64,000 bases of DNA from NCBI GenBank assembly GCA_963580455.1, contig OY756968.1:24335996-24399995 (forward strand), read 5' to 3'. The notes below the pieces were generated by a model, which did no database searches, was not told the origin of the DNA, and worked only from the letters and a program-made list of their open reading frames with translations. A program made the translations under genes and the position numbers. Of this stretch, positions 11,246 through 23,528 are shown in pieces (the first letter of the stretch is position 1; each line of letters starts with the position of its first letter). The DNA is from Euonymus europaeus (taxonomy: Eukaryota; Streptophyta; Magnoliopsida; Celastrales; Celastraceae).

Positions 11246-12975
11246 GGTCTCGTTTCAACTAGTTAGCCGCGAAATTTGGTTTCTTTACGTAAACGGTTTT
11301 ATGAATATCCGTTGACTCCGAGTTCTGAATTCGATGATTTTTAGCTTGATTTCACACTACTTTTCGAGTTCTCCAATCCTGGCATTTCGGATTTTGATTT
11401 CAGAACTCGTGGCTAGTAGGTCTCATTTCACCTAGTTAGCCGCGAAATGTGGTTTCTTTACGTAAACGGTTTTATGAATATCCGTTGACTCCGAGTTCTG
11501 AATTCGGTGATTTTTAGCTTGATTTCACACTACTTTTCGAGCTCTACAATCCTGCCATTTCCGATTTTGATTTCAGAACTCGTGGCTAGTAGGTCTCGTT
11601 TCACCTAGTTAGCCGTCAAATGTGGTTTCTTTACGTAAACGGTTTTATGAATATCCGTTGACTCCGAAATCTGAATTCGGTGATTTTTAGCTTGATTTCA
11701 CACTACTTTTTGAGCTCTACAATCCTGGATTTTCCGATTTTGATTTCAGAACTCCTGGCTAGTAGGTCTCGTTTCACCTAGTTAGCCGCAAAATTTGGTT
11801 TCTTTACGTAAACGGTTTTATGAATATCCGTTGACTCCGAGTTCTGAATTCGGTGATTTTTAGCTTGATTTCACACTACTTTTCGAGCTCTACAATCCTG
11901 GCATTTCGGATTTTGATTTCAGAACTCCTGGCTAGTAGGTCTCGTTTCACCTAGTTAGCCGCGAAATGTTGTTTCTTTACGTAAACGGTTTTATGAATAT
12001 CCGTTGACTCCGAGTTCTGAATTTGGTGATTTTTAGCTTGATTTCACACTACTTTTCGAGCTCTACAATCCTGGCATTTCGGATTTTGATTTCAGAACTC
12101 GTGGCTAGTAGGTCTCGTTTCACCTAGTTAGCCGAGAAATGTGATTTCTTTACGTAAACGGTTTTATGAATATCCGTTGACTCCGAGTTCTGAATTCGGT
12201 GATTTTTAGCTTGATTTCACACTACTTTTCGAGCTCTACAATCCCGGAGTTTCGGATTTTGATTTCAGAACTCGTGGCTAGTAGGTCTCGTTCCACCTAG
12301 TTAGCCGCAAAATGTTGTTTCTTTACGTAAACGGTTTTATGAATATCCGTTGACTCCGAGTTCTGAATCCGGTGAATTTTAGCTTGATTTCACACTACTT
12401 TTCGAGCTCTACAATCCTGCCTTTTCTGATTTTTATTTCATAACTCGTGGCGAGTAGGTTTTGTTTCACCTAGTTAGCCGCGAAATGTTGTTTCTTTACG
12501 TAAACGGTTTTATGAATATCCGTTGACTCCGAGTTCTGAATTCGGTGATTTTTAGCTTGATTTCACACTACTTTTCGAGCTCTACAATCCCGGAGTTTCG
12601 GATTTTGATTTCAGAACTCGTGGCTAGTAGGTCTCGTTCCACCTAGTTAGCCGCAAAATGTTGTTTCTTTACGTAAACGGTTTTATGAATATCCGTTGAC
12701 TCCGAGTTCTGAATCCGGTGAATTTTAGCTTGATTTCACACTACTTTTCGAGCTCTACAATCCTGCCTTTTCTGATTTTTATTTCATAACTCGTGGCGAG
12801 TAGGTTTTGTTTCACCTAGTTAGCCGCGAAATGTTGTTTCTTTACGTAAACGGTTTTATGAATATCCGTTGACTCCGAAATCTGAATTCGGTGATTTTTA
12901 GCTTGATTTCACTCTATTTTTTGAGCTCTACAATCCTTGAGTTTCCGATTTTTATTTCAGAACTCCTGGCTAGTA
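11246..12975 (+). repeat. Ten monomers with an internal dimer duplication
   Basis: It begins with an A-type unit (11246) and runs through gccgtcaaat/gaaatc (11592), gcaaaatttgg (11765) and gtgatttc (12111) types to two pairs of hybrids. Units at 12284 and 12630 combine a ttcc head, gcaaaatgttg, an I-like core (ccggtgaattttagcttg) and a J-like tail (gccttttctg, cataactc, ggcgagta). Each is followed by a unit with the unusual head ggttttg. A 346-bp shift aligns 12241-12532 with 12587-12878 with no difference seen by eye. Confidence 0.8.
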
Positions 12976-15743
12976 GGTCTCGTTTCACCTAGTTAGCCGC
13001 GAAATTTGGTTTCTTTACGTAAACGGTTTTATGAATATCCGTTGACTCCGAGTTCTGAATTCGATGATTTTTAGCTTGATTTCACACTACTTTTCGAGTT
13101 CTCCAATCCTGGCATTTCGGATTTTGATTTCAGAACTCGTGGCTAGTAGGTCTCGTTTCACCAAGTTAGCCGCGAAATGTGGTTTCTTTACGTAAACGGT
13201 TTTATGAATATCCGTTGACTCCGAGTTCTGAATTCGGTGATTTTTAGCTTGATTTCACACTACTTTTCGAGCTCTACAATCCTGCCATTTCCGATTTTGA
13301 TTTCAGAACTTGTGGCTAGTAGGTCTCGTTTCACATAGTTAGCCGCGAAATGTGGTTTCTTTACGTAAACGGTTTTATGAATATCCGTTGACTCCGAGTT
13401 CTGAATTCGGTGATTTTTTGCTTGATTTCACACTACTTTTCGAGCTCTACAATCCAGGCGTTTCGGATTTTGATTTCAGAACTCGTGGCTAGTAGGTCGC
13501 GTTTCACCTAGTTAGCCGCGAAATGTGGTTTCTTTACGTAAACGGTTTTATGAATATCCGTTGACTCCGAGTTCTGAATTCGGTGATTTTTAGCTTGATT
13601 TCACACTACTTTTCGAGCTCTACAATCCTGGCATTTCGGATTTTGATTTTAGAACTCGTGGCTAGTAGTTCTTCTTTCACCTAGTTAGCCGCGAAATGTG
13701 GTTTCTTTACGTAAACGGTTTTATGAATATCCGTTGACTCCGAGTTCTGAATTCGGTGATTTTTAGCTTGATTTCACACTACTTTTCGAGCTCTACAATC
13801 CTGGCTTTTCGGATTTTGATTTCAGAACTCGTGGCTAGTAGGTCTCGTTTCACCTAGTTAGCCGCGAAATGTGATTTCTTTATGTAAACGGTTTTATGAA
13901 TATCCGTTGACTCCGAGTTCTGAATTCGGTGATTTTTAACTTGATTTCACACTACTTTTCGTGCTCTACAATCCTGCCATTTCCGATTTTGATTTTAGAA
14001 CTCGTGGCTAGTAGGTCTCGTTTCACCTAGTTAGCCGCGAAATGTGGTTTCTTTACGTAAACGGTTTTATGAATATCAGTTGACTCCGAGTTCTGAATTC
14101 GGTGATTTTTAGCTTGATTTCATACTACTTTTCGAGCTCTACAATCCTGGCATTTCGGATTTCGATTTCAGAACTCGTGGCTACTAGTTCTCCTTTCACC
14201 TAGTTAGCCGCGAAATGTGGTTTCTTTACGAAAACGGTTTTATGAATATCCGTTGACTCCGAGTAATGAATTCGGTGATTTTTAGCTTGATTTCACACTA
14301 CTTTTCGAGCTCTACAATCCTGGCATTTCGGATTTTGATTTCAGAACTCCTGGCTAGTAGGTCTCGTTTCACCTAGTTAGCCGCGAAATTTGGTTTCTTT
14401 ACGTAAACGGTTTTATGAATATCCGTTGACTCCGAGTTCTGAATTCGGTGATTTTTAGCTTGATTTCACACTACTTTTCGAGCTCTACAATCCTGGCATT
14501 TCGGATTTGGATTTCAGAACTCGTGGCTAGTAGTTCTCCTTTCACCTAGTTAGCCGCGAAATGTGGTTTCTTTACGTAAACGGTTTTATGAATATCCGTT
14601 GACTCCGAAATCTGAATTCGGTGATTTTTAGCTTGATTTCACACCACTTTTCGAGCTCTACAATCCTGGAGTTTCCGATTTTGATTTCAGAACTCCTGGC
14701 TAGTAGGTCTCGTTTCACCTAGTTAGCCGCAAAATTTGGTTTCTTTACATAAACGGTTTTATGAATATCCGTTGACTCCGAGTTCTGAATTCGGTGATTT
14801 TTAGCTTGATTTCACACTACTTTTCGAGCTCTACAATCCTGGCATTTCGGATTTTGATTTCAGAACTCCTGGCTAGTAGGTCTCGTTTCACCTAGTTAGC
14901 CGCGAAATGTGGTTTCTTTACGTAAACGGTTTTATGAATATCCGTTGACTCCGAGTTCTGAATTCGGTGATTTTTAGCTTGATTTCACACTAGTTTTCGA
15001 GGTCTACAATCCTGGCATTTCGGATTTTGATTTCAGAACTCGTGGCTAGTAGGTCTCGTTTCACCTAGTTAGCCGCGAAATGTGATTTCTTTACGTAAAC
15101 GGTTTTATGAATATCCGTTGACTCCGAGTTCTGAATTCGATGATTTTTAGCTTGATTTCACACTACTTTTCGAGCTCTACAATCCTGGAGTTTCGGATTT
15201 TGATTTCAGAACTCGTGGCTAGTAGGTCTCGTTCCACCTAGTTAGCCGCGAAATGTGGTTTCTTTACGTAAACGGTTTTATGAATATCCGTTGACTCCGA
15301 GTTCTGAATCCGGTGAATTTTAGATTGATTTCACACTACTTTTCGAGCTCTACAATCCTGGCATTTGGGATTTTGATTTTAGAACTTGGGGCTAGTAGGT
15401 CTCGTTTCACCTAGTTAGCCGCGAAATGTGGTTTCTTTACGTAAACGGTTTTATGAATATCCGTTGACTCCGAGTTCTGAATTCGGTGATTTTTAGCTTG
15501 ATTTCACACTACTTTTCGAGCTCTACAATCCTGCCTTTTCTGGTTTTTATTTCATAACTCGTGGCGAGTAGGTCTCGTTTCACCTAGTTAGCCGCGAAAT
15601 GTTGTTTCTTTACGTAAACGGTTTTATGAATATCCATTGACTCCGAAATCTGAATTTGGTGATTTTTAGCTTGATTTCACACTACTTTTCGAGCTCTACA
15701 ATCCTGGAGTTTCCGATTTTTATTTCAGAACTCCTGGCTAGTA
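12976..15743 (+). repeat. 16-monomer HOR copy, 2768 bp
   Basis: Sixteen units. A (12976), gccatttccg (13149), C-like gattttttgc/ccaggcg (13322), ggtcgcg (13495), gttcttc (13668), gtgatttc with gattttagaac (13841), tcatactac (14014), acgaaaacgg (14187), ggatttgg (14360), a fused gttctcc/gaaatc/caccact unit (14533), gcaaaatttgg (14706), gaggtctac (14879), ggagtttcgg (15052), then I, J and K (15225-15743). The order restarts at 15744 with A. Confidence 0.82.
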
Positions 15744-16954
15744 GGTCTCGTTTCACCTAGTTAGCCGCGAAATTTGGTTTCTTTACGTAAACGGTTTTAT
15801 GAATATCCGTTGACTCCGAGTTCTGAATTCGATGATTTTTGGCTTGATTTCACACTACTTTTCGAGTTCTCCAATCCTGGCATTTCGGATTTTGATTTCA
15901 GAACTCGTGGCTAGTAGGTCTCGTTTCACCTAGTTAGCCGCGAAATGTGGTTTCTTTACGTAAACGGTTTTATGAATATCCGTTGACTCCGAGTTCTGAA
16001 TTCGGTGATTTTTAGCTTGATTTCACACTACTTTTCGAGCTCTACAATCCTGCCATTTCCGATTTTGATTTCAGAACTCGTGGCTAGTAGGTCTCGTTTC
16101 ACCTAGTTAGCCGCAAAATGTGGTTTCTTTACGTAAACGGTTTTATGAATATCCGTTGACTCCGAGTTCTGAATTCGGTGATTTTTTGCTTGATTTCACA
16201 CTACTTTTCGAGCTCTACAATCCAGGCGTTTCGGATTTTGATTTCAGAACTCGTGGCTAGTAGGTCGCGTTTCACCTAGTTAGCCGCGAAATGTGGTTTC
16301 TTTACGTAAACGGTTTTATGAATATCCGTTGACTCCGAGTTCTGAATTCGGTGATTTTTAGCTTGATTTCACACTACTTTTCGAGCTCTACAATCCTGGC
16401 ATTTCGGATTTTGATTTCAGAACTCGTGGCTAGTAGTTCTTCTTTCACCTAGTTAGCCGCGAAATGTGGTTTCTTTACGTAAACGGTTTTATGAATATCC
16501 GTTGACTCCGAGTTCTGAATTCGGTGATTTTTAGCTTGATTTCACACTACTTTTCGAGCTCTACAATCCTGGCTTTTCGGATTTTGATTTCAGAACTCGT
16601 GGCTAGTAGGTCTCGTTTCACCTAGTTAGCCGCGAAATGTGATTTCTTTACGTAAACGGTTTTATGAATATCCGTTGATTCCGAGTTCTGAATTCGGTGA
16701 TTTTTAGCTTGATTTCACACTACTTTTCGAGCTCTCCAATCCTGCCATTTCCGATTTTGATTTTAGAACTCGTGGCTAGTAGATCTCGTTTCACCTAGTT
16801 AGCCGCGAAATGTGGTTTCTTTACGTAAACGGTTTTATGAATATCAGTTGACTCCGAGTTCTGAATTCGGTGATTTTTAGCTTGATTTCATACTACTTTT
16901 CGAGCTCTACAATCCTGGCATTTCGGATTTTGATTTCAGAACTCGTGGCTAGTA
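15744..16954 (+). repeat. 16-monomer HOR, partial second copy
   Basis: Seven units (A, gccatttccg, gattttttgc/ccaggcg, ggtcgcg, gttcttc, gtgatttc/gattttag, tcatactac) repeat the first seven of the preceding 16-monomer copy exactly 2768 bp downstream. After 16955 the next expected slot (acgaaaacgg) is replaced by another unit type, so the HOR ends here. Confidence 0.82.
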
Positions 16955-19203
16955 GTTCTCCTTTCACCTAGTTAGCCGCGAAATGTGGTTTCTTTACGTA
17001 AACGGTTTTATGAATATCCATTGACTCCGAGTTCTGAATTCGGTGATTTTTAGCTTGATTTCACACTACTTTTCGAGCTCTACAATCCTGGCTTTTCGGA
17101 TTTTGATTTCAGAACTCGTGGCTAGTAGGTCTCGTTTCACCTATTTAGCCGCGAAATGTGGTTTCTTTACGTAAACGGTTTTATGAATATCCGTTGACTC
17201 CGAGTTCTGAATTCGGTGATTTTTAGCTTGATTTCACACTACTTTTCGAGCTCTACAATCCTGGTGTTTCGGAATTTGATTTCAGAACTCGTGGTTAGTA
17301 GGTCTCGTTTCACCTAGTTAGCCGTAAAATGTGGTTTCTTTACGTAAACGGTTTTATGAATATCCGTTGACTCCGAAATCTGAATTCGGTGATTTTTAGC
17401 TTGATTTCACACTACTTTTCGAGCTCTACAATCCTGGAGTTTCCGATTTTGATTTCAGAACTCCTGGCTAGTAGGTCTCGTTTCACCTATTTAGCCGCGA
17501 AATTTGGTTTCTTTACGTAAACGGTTTTATGAATATCCGTTGACTCCGAGTTCTGAATTCGGTGATTTTTAGCTTGATTTCACACTACTTTTCGAGCTCT
17601 ACAATCCTGCCATTTCCGATTTTGATTTCAGAACTCCTGGCTAGTAGGTCTCGTTTCACCTAGTTAGCCGCGAAATGTGGTTTCTTTACGTAAACGGTTT
17701 TATGAATATCCGTTGACTCCGAGTTCTGAATTCGGTGATTTTTTGCTTGATTTCACACTACTTTTCGAGCTCTACAATCAAGGCTTTTCGGATTTTGATT
17801 TCAGAACTCGTGGCTAGTAGGTCGCGATTCACCTAGATAGCCGCGAAATGTGGTTTCTTTACGTAAACGGTTTTATGAATATCCGTTGACTCCGAGTTCT
17901 GAATTCGGTGATTTTTAGCTTGATTTCACACTACTTTTTGAGCTCTACAATCCTGGCATTTCGGATTTTGATTTCAGAACTCGTGGATAGTAGTTCTCCT
18001 TTCACCTAGTTAGCCGCGAAATGTGGTTTCTTTACGTAAACGGTTTTATTAATATCCGTTGACTCCGAGTTCTGAATTCGGTGATTTTTAGCTTGATTTC
18101 ACACTACTTTTCGAGCTCTACAATCCTGCCATTTCGGATTTTGATTTCAGAACTCGTGGCTACTAGTTCTCCTTTCACCTAGTTAGCCGCGAAATGTGGT
18201 TTCTTTACGAAAACGGTTTTATGAATATCCGTTGACTCCGAGTTCTGAATTCGGTGATTTTTAGCTTGATTTCACACTACTTTTCGAGCTCTACAATCCT
18301 AGCATTTCGGATTTTGATTTCAGAACTCCTGGCTAGTAGGTCTCGTTTCACCTAGTTAGCCGCGAAATTTGGTTTCTTTACGTAAACGGTTTTATGAATA
18401 TCCGTTGACTCCGAGTTCTGAATTCGGTGATTTTTAGCTTGATTTCACACTACTTTTCGAGCTCTACAATCCTGGCATTTCGGATTTGGATTTCAGAACT
18501 CGTGGCTAGTAGTTCTCCTTTCACCTAGTTAGCCGCGAAATGTGGTTTCTTTACGTAAACGGTTTTATGAATATCCGTTGACTCCGAGTTCTGAATTCGG
18601 TGATTTTTAGCTTGATTTCACACTACTTTTCGAGCTCTACAATCCTGGTGTTTCGGAATTTGATTTCAGAACTCGTGGTTAGTAGGTCTCGTTTCACCTA
18701 GTTAGCCATCAAATGTGGTTTCTTTACGTAAACGGTTTTATGAATATCCGTTGACTCCGAAATCTGAATTCGGTGATTTTTAGCTTGATTTCACACCACT
18801 TTTCGAGCTCTACAATCCTGGAGTTTCCGATTTTGATTTCAGAACTCCTGGCTAGTAGGTCTCGTTTCACCTAGTTAGCCGCAAAATTTGTTTTCTTTAC
18901 GTAAACGGTTTTATGAATATCCGTTGACTCCGAGTTCTGAATTCGGTGATTTTTAGCTTGATTTCACACTACTTTTCGAGCTCTACAATCCTGCCATTTC
19001 GGATTTTGATTTCAGAACTCGTGGCTAGTAGGTCTCGTTTCACCTAGTTAGCCGCGAAATGTGGTTTCTTTACGTAAACGGTTTTATGAATATCCGTTGA
19101 CTCCGAGTTCTGAATTCGGTGATTTTTAGCTTGATTTCACACTACTTTTCGAGGTCTACAATCCTGGCATTTCGGATTTTGATTTCAGAACTCGTGGCTA
19201 GTA
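16955..19203 (+). repeat. Thirteen mixed monomers
   Basis: Contains ggtgtttcgg/gtggttagta units at 17128 and 18512, acgaaaacgg at 18166, a gcaaaatttg unit at 18858 and a gaggtctac unit at 19031, so pieces of the 16-monomer order reappear with deletions and rearrangements. The trimer 17647-18165 (atcaaggc; ctagatag with ggatagta; ttattaat) reappears exactly 5536 bp (32 monomers) downstream at 23183-23701. Confidence 0.75.
17647..18165 (+). repeat. Three-monomer segment copied at 23183
   Basis: Three units with rare shared variants: the tail atcaaggcttttcgg in the first; cctagatagcc, ctttttgagc and gtggatagta in the second; ttattaatatcc and gccatttcgg in the third. The same three rare combinations occur in order at 23183-23701. 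The only differences I noticed are gcgattc versus gcgtttc at the second unit's head, and the head of the unit that follows. Confidence 0.8.
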
Positions 19204-20241
19204 GGTCTCGTTTCACCTAGTTAGCCGCGAAATTTGGTTTCTTTACGTAAACGGTTTTATGAATATCCGTTGACTCCGAGTTCTGAATTCGGTGATTTTT
19301 AGCTTGATTTCACACTACTTTTCGAGCTCTACAATCCTGGCATTTCGGATTTGGATTTCAGAACTCGTGGCTAGTAGTTCTCCTTTCACCTAGTTAGCCG
19401 CGAAATGTGGTTTCTTTACGTAAACGGTTTTATGAATATCCGTTGACTCCGAGTTCTGAATTCGGTGATTTTTAGCTTGATTTCACACTACTTTTCGAGC
19501 TCTACAATCCTGGTGTTTCGGAATTTGATTTCAGAACTCGTGGTTAGTAGGTCTCGTTTCACCTAGTTAGCCGTCAAATGTGGTTTCTATACGTAAACGG
19601 TTTTATGAATATCCGTTGACTACGAAATCTGAATTCGGTGATTTTTAGCTTGATTTCACACCACTTTTCGAGCTCTACAATCCTGGAGTTTCCGATTTTT
19701 ATTTCAGAACTCCTGGATAGTAGGTCTCGTTTCACCTTGTTAGCCGCAAAATTTGGTTTCTTTACGTAAACGGTTTTATGAATATCCGTTGACTCCGAGT
19801 TCTGAATTCGGTGATTTTTAGCTTGATTTCACACTACTTTTCGAGCTCTACAATCCTGCCATTTCGGATTTTGATTTCAGAACTCCTGGCTAGTAGGTCT
19901 CGTTTCACCTAGTTAGCCGCGAAATGTGGTTTCTTTACGTAAACGGTTTTATGAATATCCGTTGACTCCGAGTTCTGAATTCGGTGATTTTTAGCTTGAT
20001 TTCACACTACTTTTCGAGGTCTACAATCCTGGCATTTCGGATTTTGATTTCAGAACTCGTGGCTAGTAGGTCTCGTTTCACCTAGTTAGCCGCGAAATGT
20101 GATTTCTTTACGTAAACGGTTTTATGAATATCCGTTGACTCCGAGTTCTGAATTCGGTGATTTTTAGCTTGATTTCAAACTACTTTTCGAGGTCTACAAT
20201 CCTGGCATTTCGGATTTTGATTTCAGAACTCGTGGCTAGTA
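19204..20241 (+). repeat. Six-monomer tandem duplication, first copy
   Basis: Six units: ggatttgg type, ggtgtttcgg/gtggttagta type, a unit with three private variants (tttctatacg, gactacgaaatc, ctggatagta), a caccttg/gcaaaatttgg unit, a gaggtctac unit, and a gtgatttc unit with tcaaactac and gaggtctac. The immediately following 1038 bp repeat all of these, and I found no difference reading the two copies side by side. Confidence 0.9.
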
Positions 20242-21279
20242 GGTCTCGTTTCACCTAGTTAGCCGCGAAATTTGGTTTCTTTACGTAAACGGTTTTATGA
20301 ATATCCGTTGACTCCGAGTTCTGAATTCGGTGATTTTTAGCTTGATTTCACACTACTTTTCGAGCTCTACAATCCTGGCATTTCGGATTTGGATTTCAGA
20401 ACTCGTGGCTAGTAGTTCTCCTTTCACCTAGTTAGCCGCGAAATGTGGTTTCTTTACGTAAACGGTTTTATGAATATCCGTTGACTCCGAGTTCTGAATT
20501 CGGTGATTTTTAGCTTGATTTCACACTACTTTTCGAGCTCTACAATCCTGGTGTTTCGGAATTTGATTTCAGAACTCGTGGTTAGTAGGTCTCGTTTCAC
20601 CTAGTTAGCCGTCAAATGTGGTTTCTATACGTAAACGGTTTTATGAATATCCGTTGACTACGAAATCTGAATTCGGTGATTTTTAGCTTGATTTCACACC
20701 ACTTTTCGAGCTCTACAATCCTGGAGTTTCCGATTTTTATTTCAGAACTCCTGGATAGTAGGTCTCGTTTCACCTTGTTAGCCGCAAAATTTGGTTTCTT
20801 TACGTAAACGGTTTTATGAATATCCGTTGACTCCGAGTTCTGAATTCGGTGATTTTTAGCTTGATTTCACACTACTTTTCGAGCTCTACAATCCTGCCAT
20901 TTCGGATTTTGATTTCAGAACTCCTGGCTAGTAGGTCTCGTTTCACCTAGTTAGCCGCGAAATGTGGTTTCTTTACGTAAACGGTTTTATGAATATCCGT
21001 TGACTCCGAGTTCTGAATTCGGTGATTTTTAGCTTGATTTCACACTACTTTTCGAGGTCTACAATCCTGGCATTTCGGATTTTGATTTCAGAACTCGTGG
21101 CTAGTAGGTCTCGTTTCACCTAGTTAGCCGCGAAATGTGATTTCTTTACGTAAACGGTTTTATGAATATCCGTTGACTCCGAGTTCTGAATTCGGTGATT
21201 TTTAGCTTGATTTCAAACTACTTTTCGAGGTCTACAATCCTGGCATTTCGGATTTTGATTTCAGAACTCGTGGCTAGTA
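20242..21279 (+). repeat. Six-monomer tandem duplication, second copy
   Basis: Appears identical to the preceding 1038 bp, including variants found nowhere else that I noticed (tttctatacg at 20626, gactacgaaatc, ctggatagta with caccttg). Identity including private variants points to a very recent tandem duplication, or to an assembly or collapse issue that would need read-level support. Confidence 0.9.
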
Positions 21280-22144
21280 GGTCTCGTTTCACCTAGTTAG
21301 CCGCGAAATTTGGTTTCTTTACGTAAACGGTTTTATGAATATCCGTTGACTCCGAGTTCTGAATTCGGTGATTTTTAGCTTGATTTCACACTACTTTTCG
21401 AGCTCTACAATCCTGCCATTTCGGATTTTGATTTCAAAACTCCTGGCTAGTAGGTCTCATTTCACCTAGTTAGCCGCGAAATGTGGTTTCTTTACGTAAA
21501 CGGTTTTATGAATATCCGTTGACTCCGAGTTCTGAATTCGGTGATTTTTAGCTTGATTTCACACTACTTTTCGAGGTCTACAATCCTGGCATTTCGGATT
21601 TTGATTTCAGAACTCGTGGCTAGTAGGTCTCGTTTCACCTAGTTAGCCGCGAAATGTGATTTCTTTACGTAAACGGTTTTATGAATATCCGTTGACTCCG
21701 AGTTCTGAATTCGGTGATTTTTAGCTTGATTTCACACTACTTTTCGAGCTCTACAATCCTGGAGTTTCGGATTTTGATTTCAGAACTCGTGGCTAGTAGG
21801 TCTCGTTCCACCTAGTTAGCCGCGAAATGTGGTTTCTTTACGTAAACGGTTTTATGAATATCCGTTGACTCCGAGTTCTGAATCCGGTGAATTTTAGATT
21901 GATTTCACACTACTTTTCGAGCTCTACAATCCTGGCATTTGGGATTTTGATTTTAGAACTTGGGGCTAGTAGGTCTCGTTTCACCTAGTTAGCCGCGAAA
22001 TGTGGTTTCTTTACGTAAACGGTTTTATGAATATCCGTTGACTCCGAGTTCTGAATTCGGTGATTTTTAGCTTGATTTCACACTACTTTTCGAGCTCTAC
22101 AATCCTGGCATTTCGGATTTTGATTTCAGAACTCGTGGCTAGTA
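21280..22144 (+). repeat. Five mixed monomers with an I unit
   Basis: Units at 21280 (aaatttgg, gccatttcgg, caaaactcc), 21453 (ggtctcattt, gaggtctac), 21626 (gtgatttc, ggagtttcgg), 21799 (I type, ttcc head, aacttgggg) and 21972 (consensus-like). Here I is not followed by J, which is unusual in this array. Confidence 0.75.
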
Positions 22145-22836
22145 GGTCTCGTTTCACCTAGTTAGCCGCGAAATGTGGTTTCTTTACGTAAACGATTTTA
22201 GGAATATCCGTTGACTCCGAGTTCTGAATTCGGTGATTTTTAGCTTGATTTCAAACTACTTTTCGAGCTCTACAATCCTGGCTTTTCCGATTTTGATTTC
22301 AGAACTCCTGGCTAGTAGGTCTCGTTTCACCTAGTTAGCCGCGAAATTTGGTTTCTTTACGTAAACGGTTTTATGAATATCCGTTGACTCCGAGTTCTGA
22401 ATTCGGTGATTTTTAGCTTGATTTCACACTACTTTTCGAGCTCTACAATCCTGGCATTTCGGATTTTGATTTCAGAACTCCTGGCTAGTAGGTCTCGTTT
22501 CACCTAGTTAGCCGCGAAATGTGGTTTCTTTACGTAAACGGTTTTATGAATATCCGTTGACTCCGAGTTCTGAATTCGGTGATTTTTTGCTTGATTTCAC
22601 ACTACTTTTCGAGCTCTACAATCCAGGCGTTTCGGATTTTGATTTCAGAACTCGTGGCTAGTAGGTCGCGTTTCACCTAGTTAGCCGCGAAATGTGGTTT
22701 CTTTACGTAAACGGTTTTATGAATATCCGTTGACTCCGAGTTCTGAATTCGGTGATTTTTAGCTTGATTTCACACTACTTTTCGAGCTCTACAATCCTGG
22801 CATTTCGGATTTTGATTTCAGAACTCGTGGCTAGTA
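22145..22836 (+). repeat. Four-monomer duplication, first copy
   Basis: Units: tcaaactac with ggcttttccg and ctcctgg (22145; also aaacgattttaggaat, private); aaatttgg with ctcctgg (22318); gattttttgc with ccaggcg (22491); ggtcgcg (22664). The order repeats 692 bp downstream, though the head and the third-unit tail differ between copies. Confidence 0.78.
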
Positions 22837-23528
22837 GTTCTTCTTTCACCTAGTTAGCCGCGAAATGGGGTTTCTTTACGTAAACGGTTTTATGAATATC
22901 CGTTGACTCCGAGTTCTGAATTCGGTGATTTTTAGCTTGATTTCAAACTACTTTTCGAGCTCTACAATCCTGGCTTTTCCGATTTTGATTTCAGAACTCC
23001 TGGCTAGTAGGTCTCGTTTCACCTAGTTAGCCGCGAAATTTGGTTTCTTTACGTAAACGGTTTTATGAATATCCGTTGACTCCGAGTTCTGAATTCGGTG
23101 ATTTTTAGCTTGATTTCACACTACTTTTCGAGCTCTACAATCCTGGCATTTCGGATTTTGATTTCAGAACTCCTGGCTAGTAGGTCTCGTTTCACCTAGT
23201 TAGCCGCGAAATGTGGTTTCTTTACGTAAACGGTTTTATGAATATCCGTTGACTCCGAGTTCTGAATTCGGTGATTTTTTGCTTGATTTCACACTACTTT
23301 TCGAGCTCTACAATCAAGGCTTTTCGGATTTTGATTTCAGAACTCGTGGCTAGTAGGTCGCGTTTCACCTAGATAGCCGCGAAATGTGGTTTCTTTACGT
23401 AAACGGTTTTATGAATATCCGTTGACTCCGAGTTCTGAATTCGGTGATTTTTAGCTTGATTTCACACTACTTTTTGAGCTCTACAATCCTGGCATTTCGG
23501 ATTTTGATTTCAGAACTCGTGGATAGTA
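22837..23528 (+). repeat. Four-monomer duplication, second copy
   Basis: Units: gttcttc head with gaaatgggg, tcaaactac and ggcttttccg (22837); aaatttgg (23010); gattttttgc with atcaaggc (23183); ggtcgcg with ctagatag and ggatagta (23356). The last two are also the start of the three-monomer segment shared with 17647, so this block is a join of two source regions. Confidence 0.75.
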
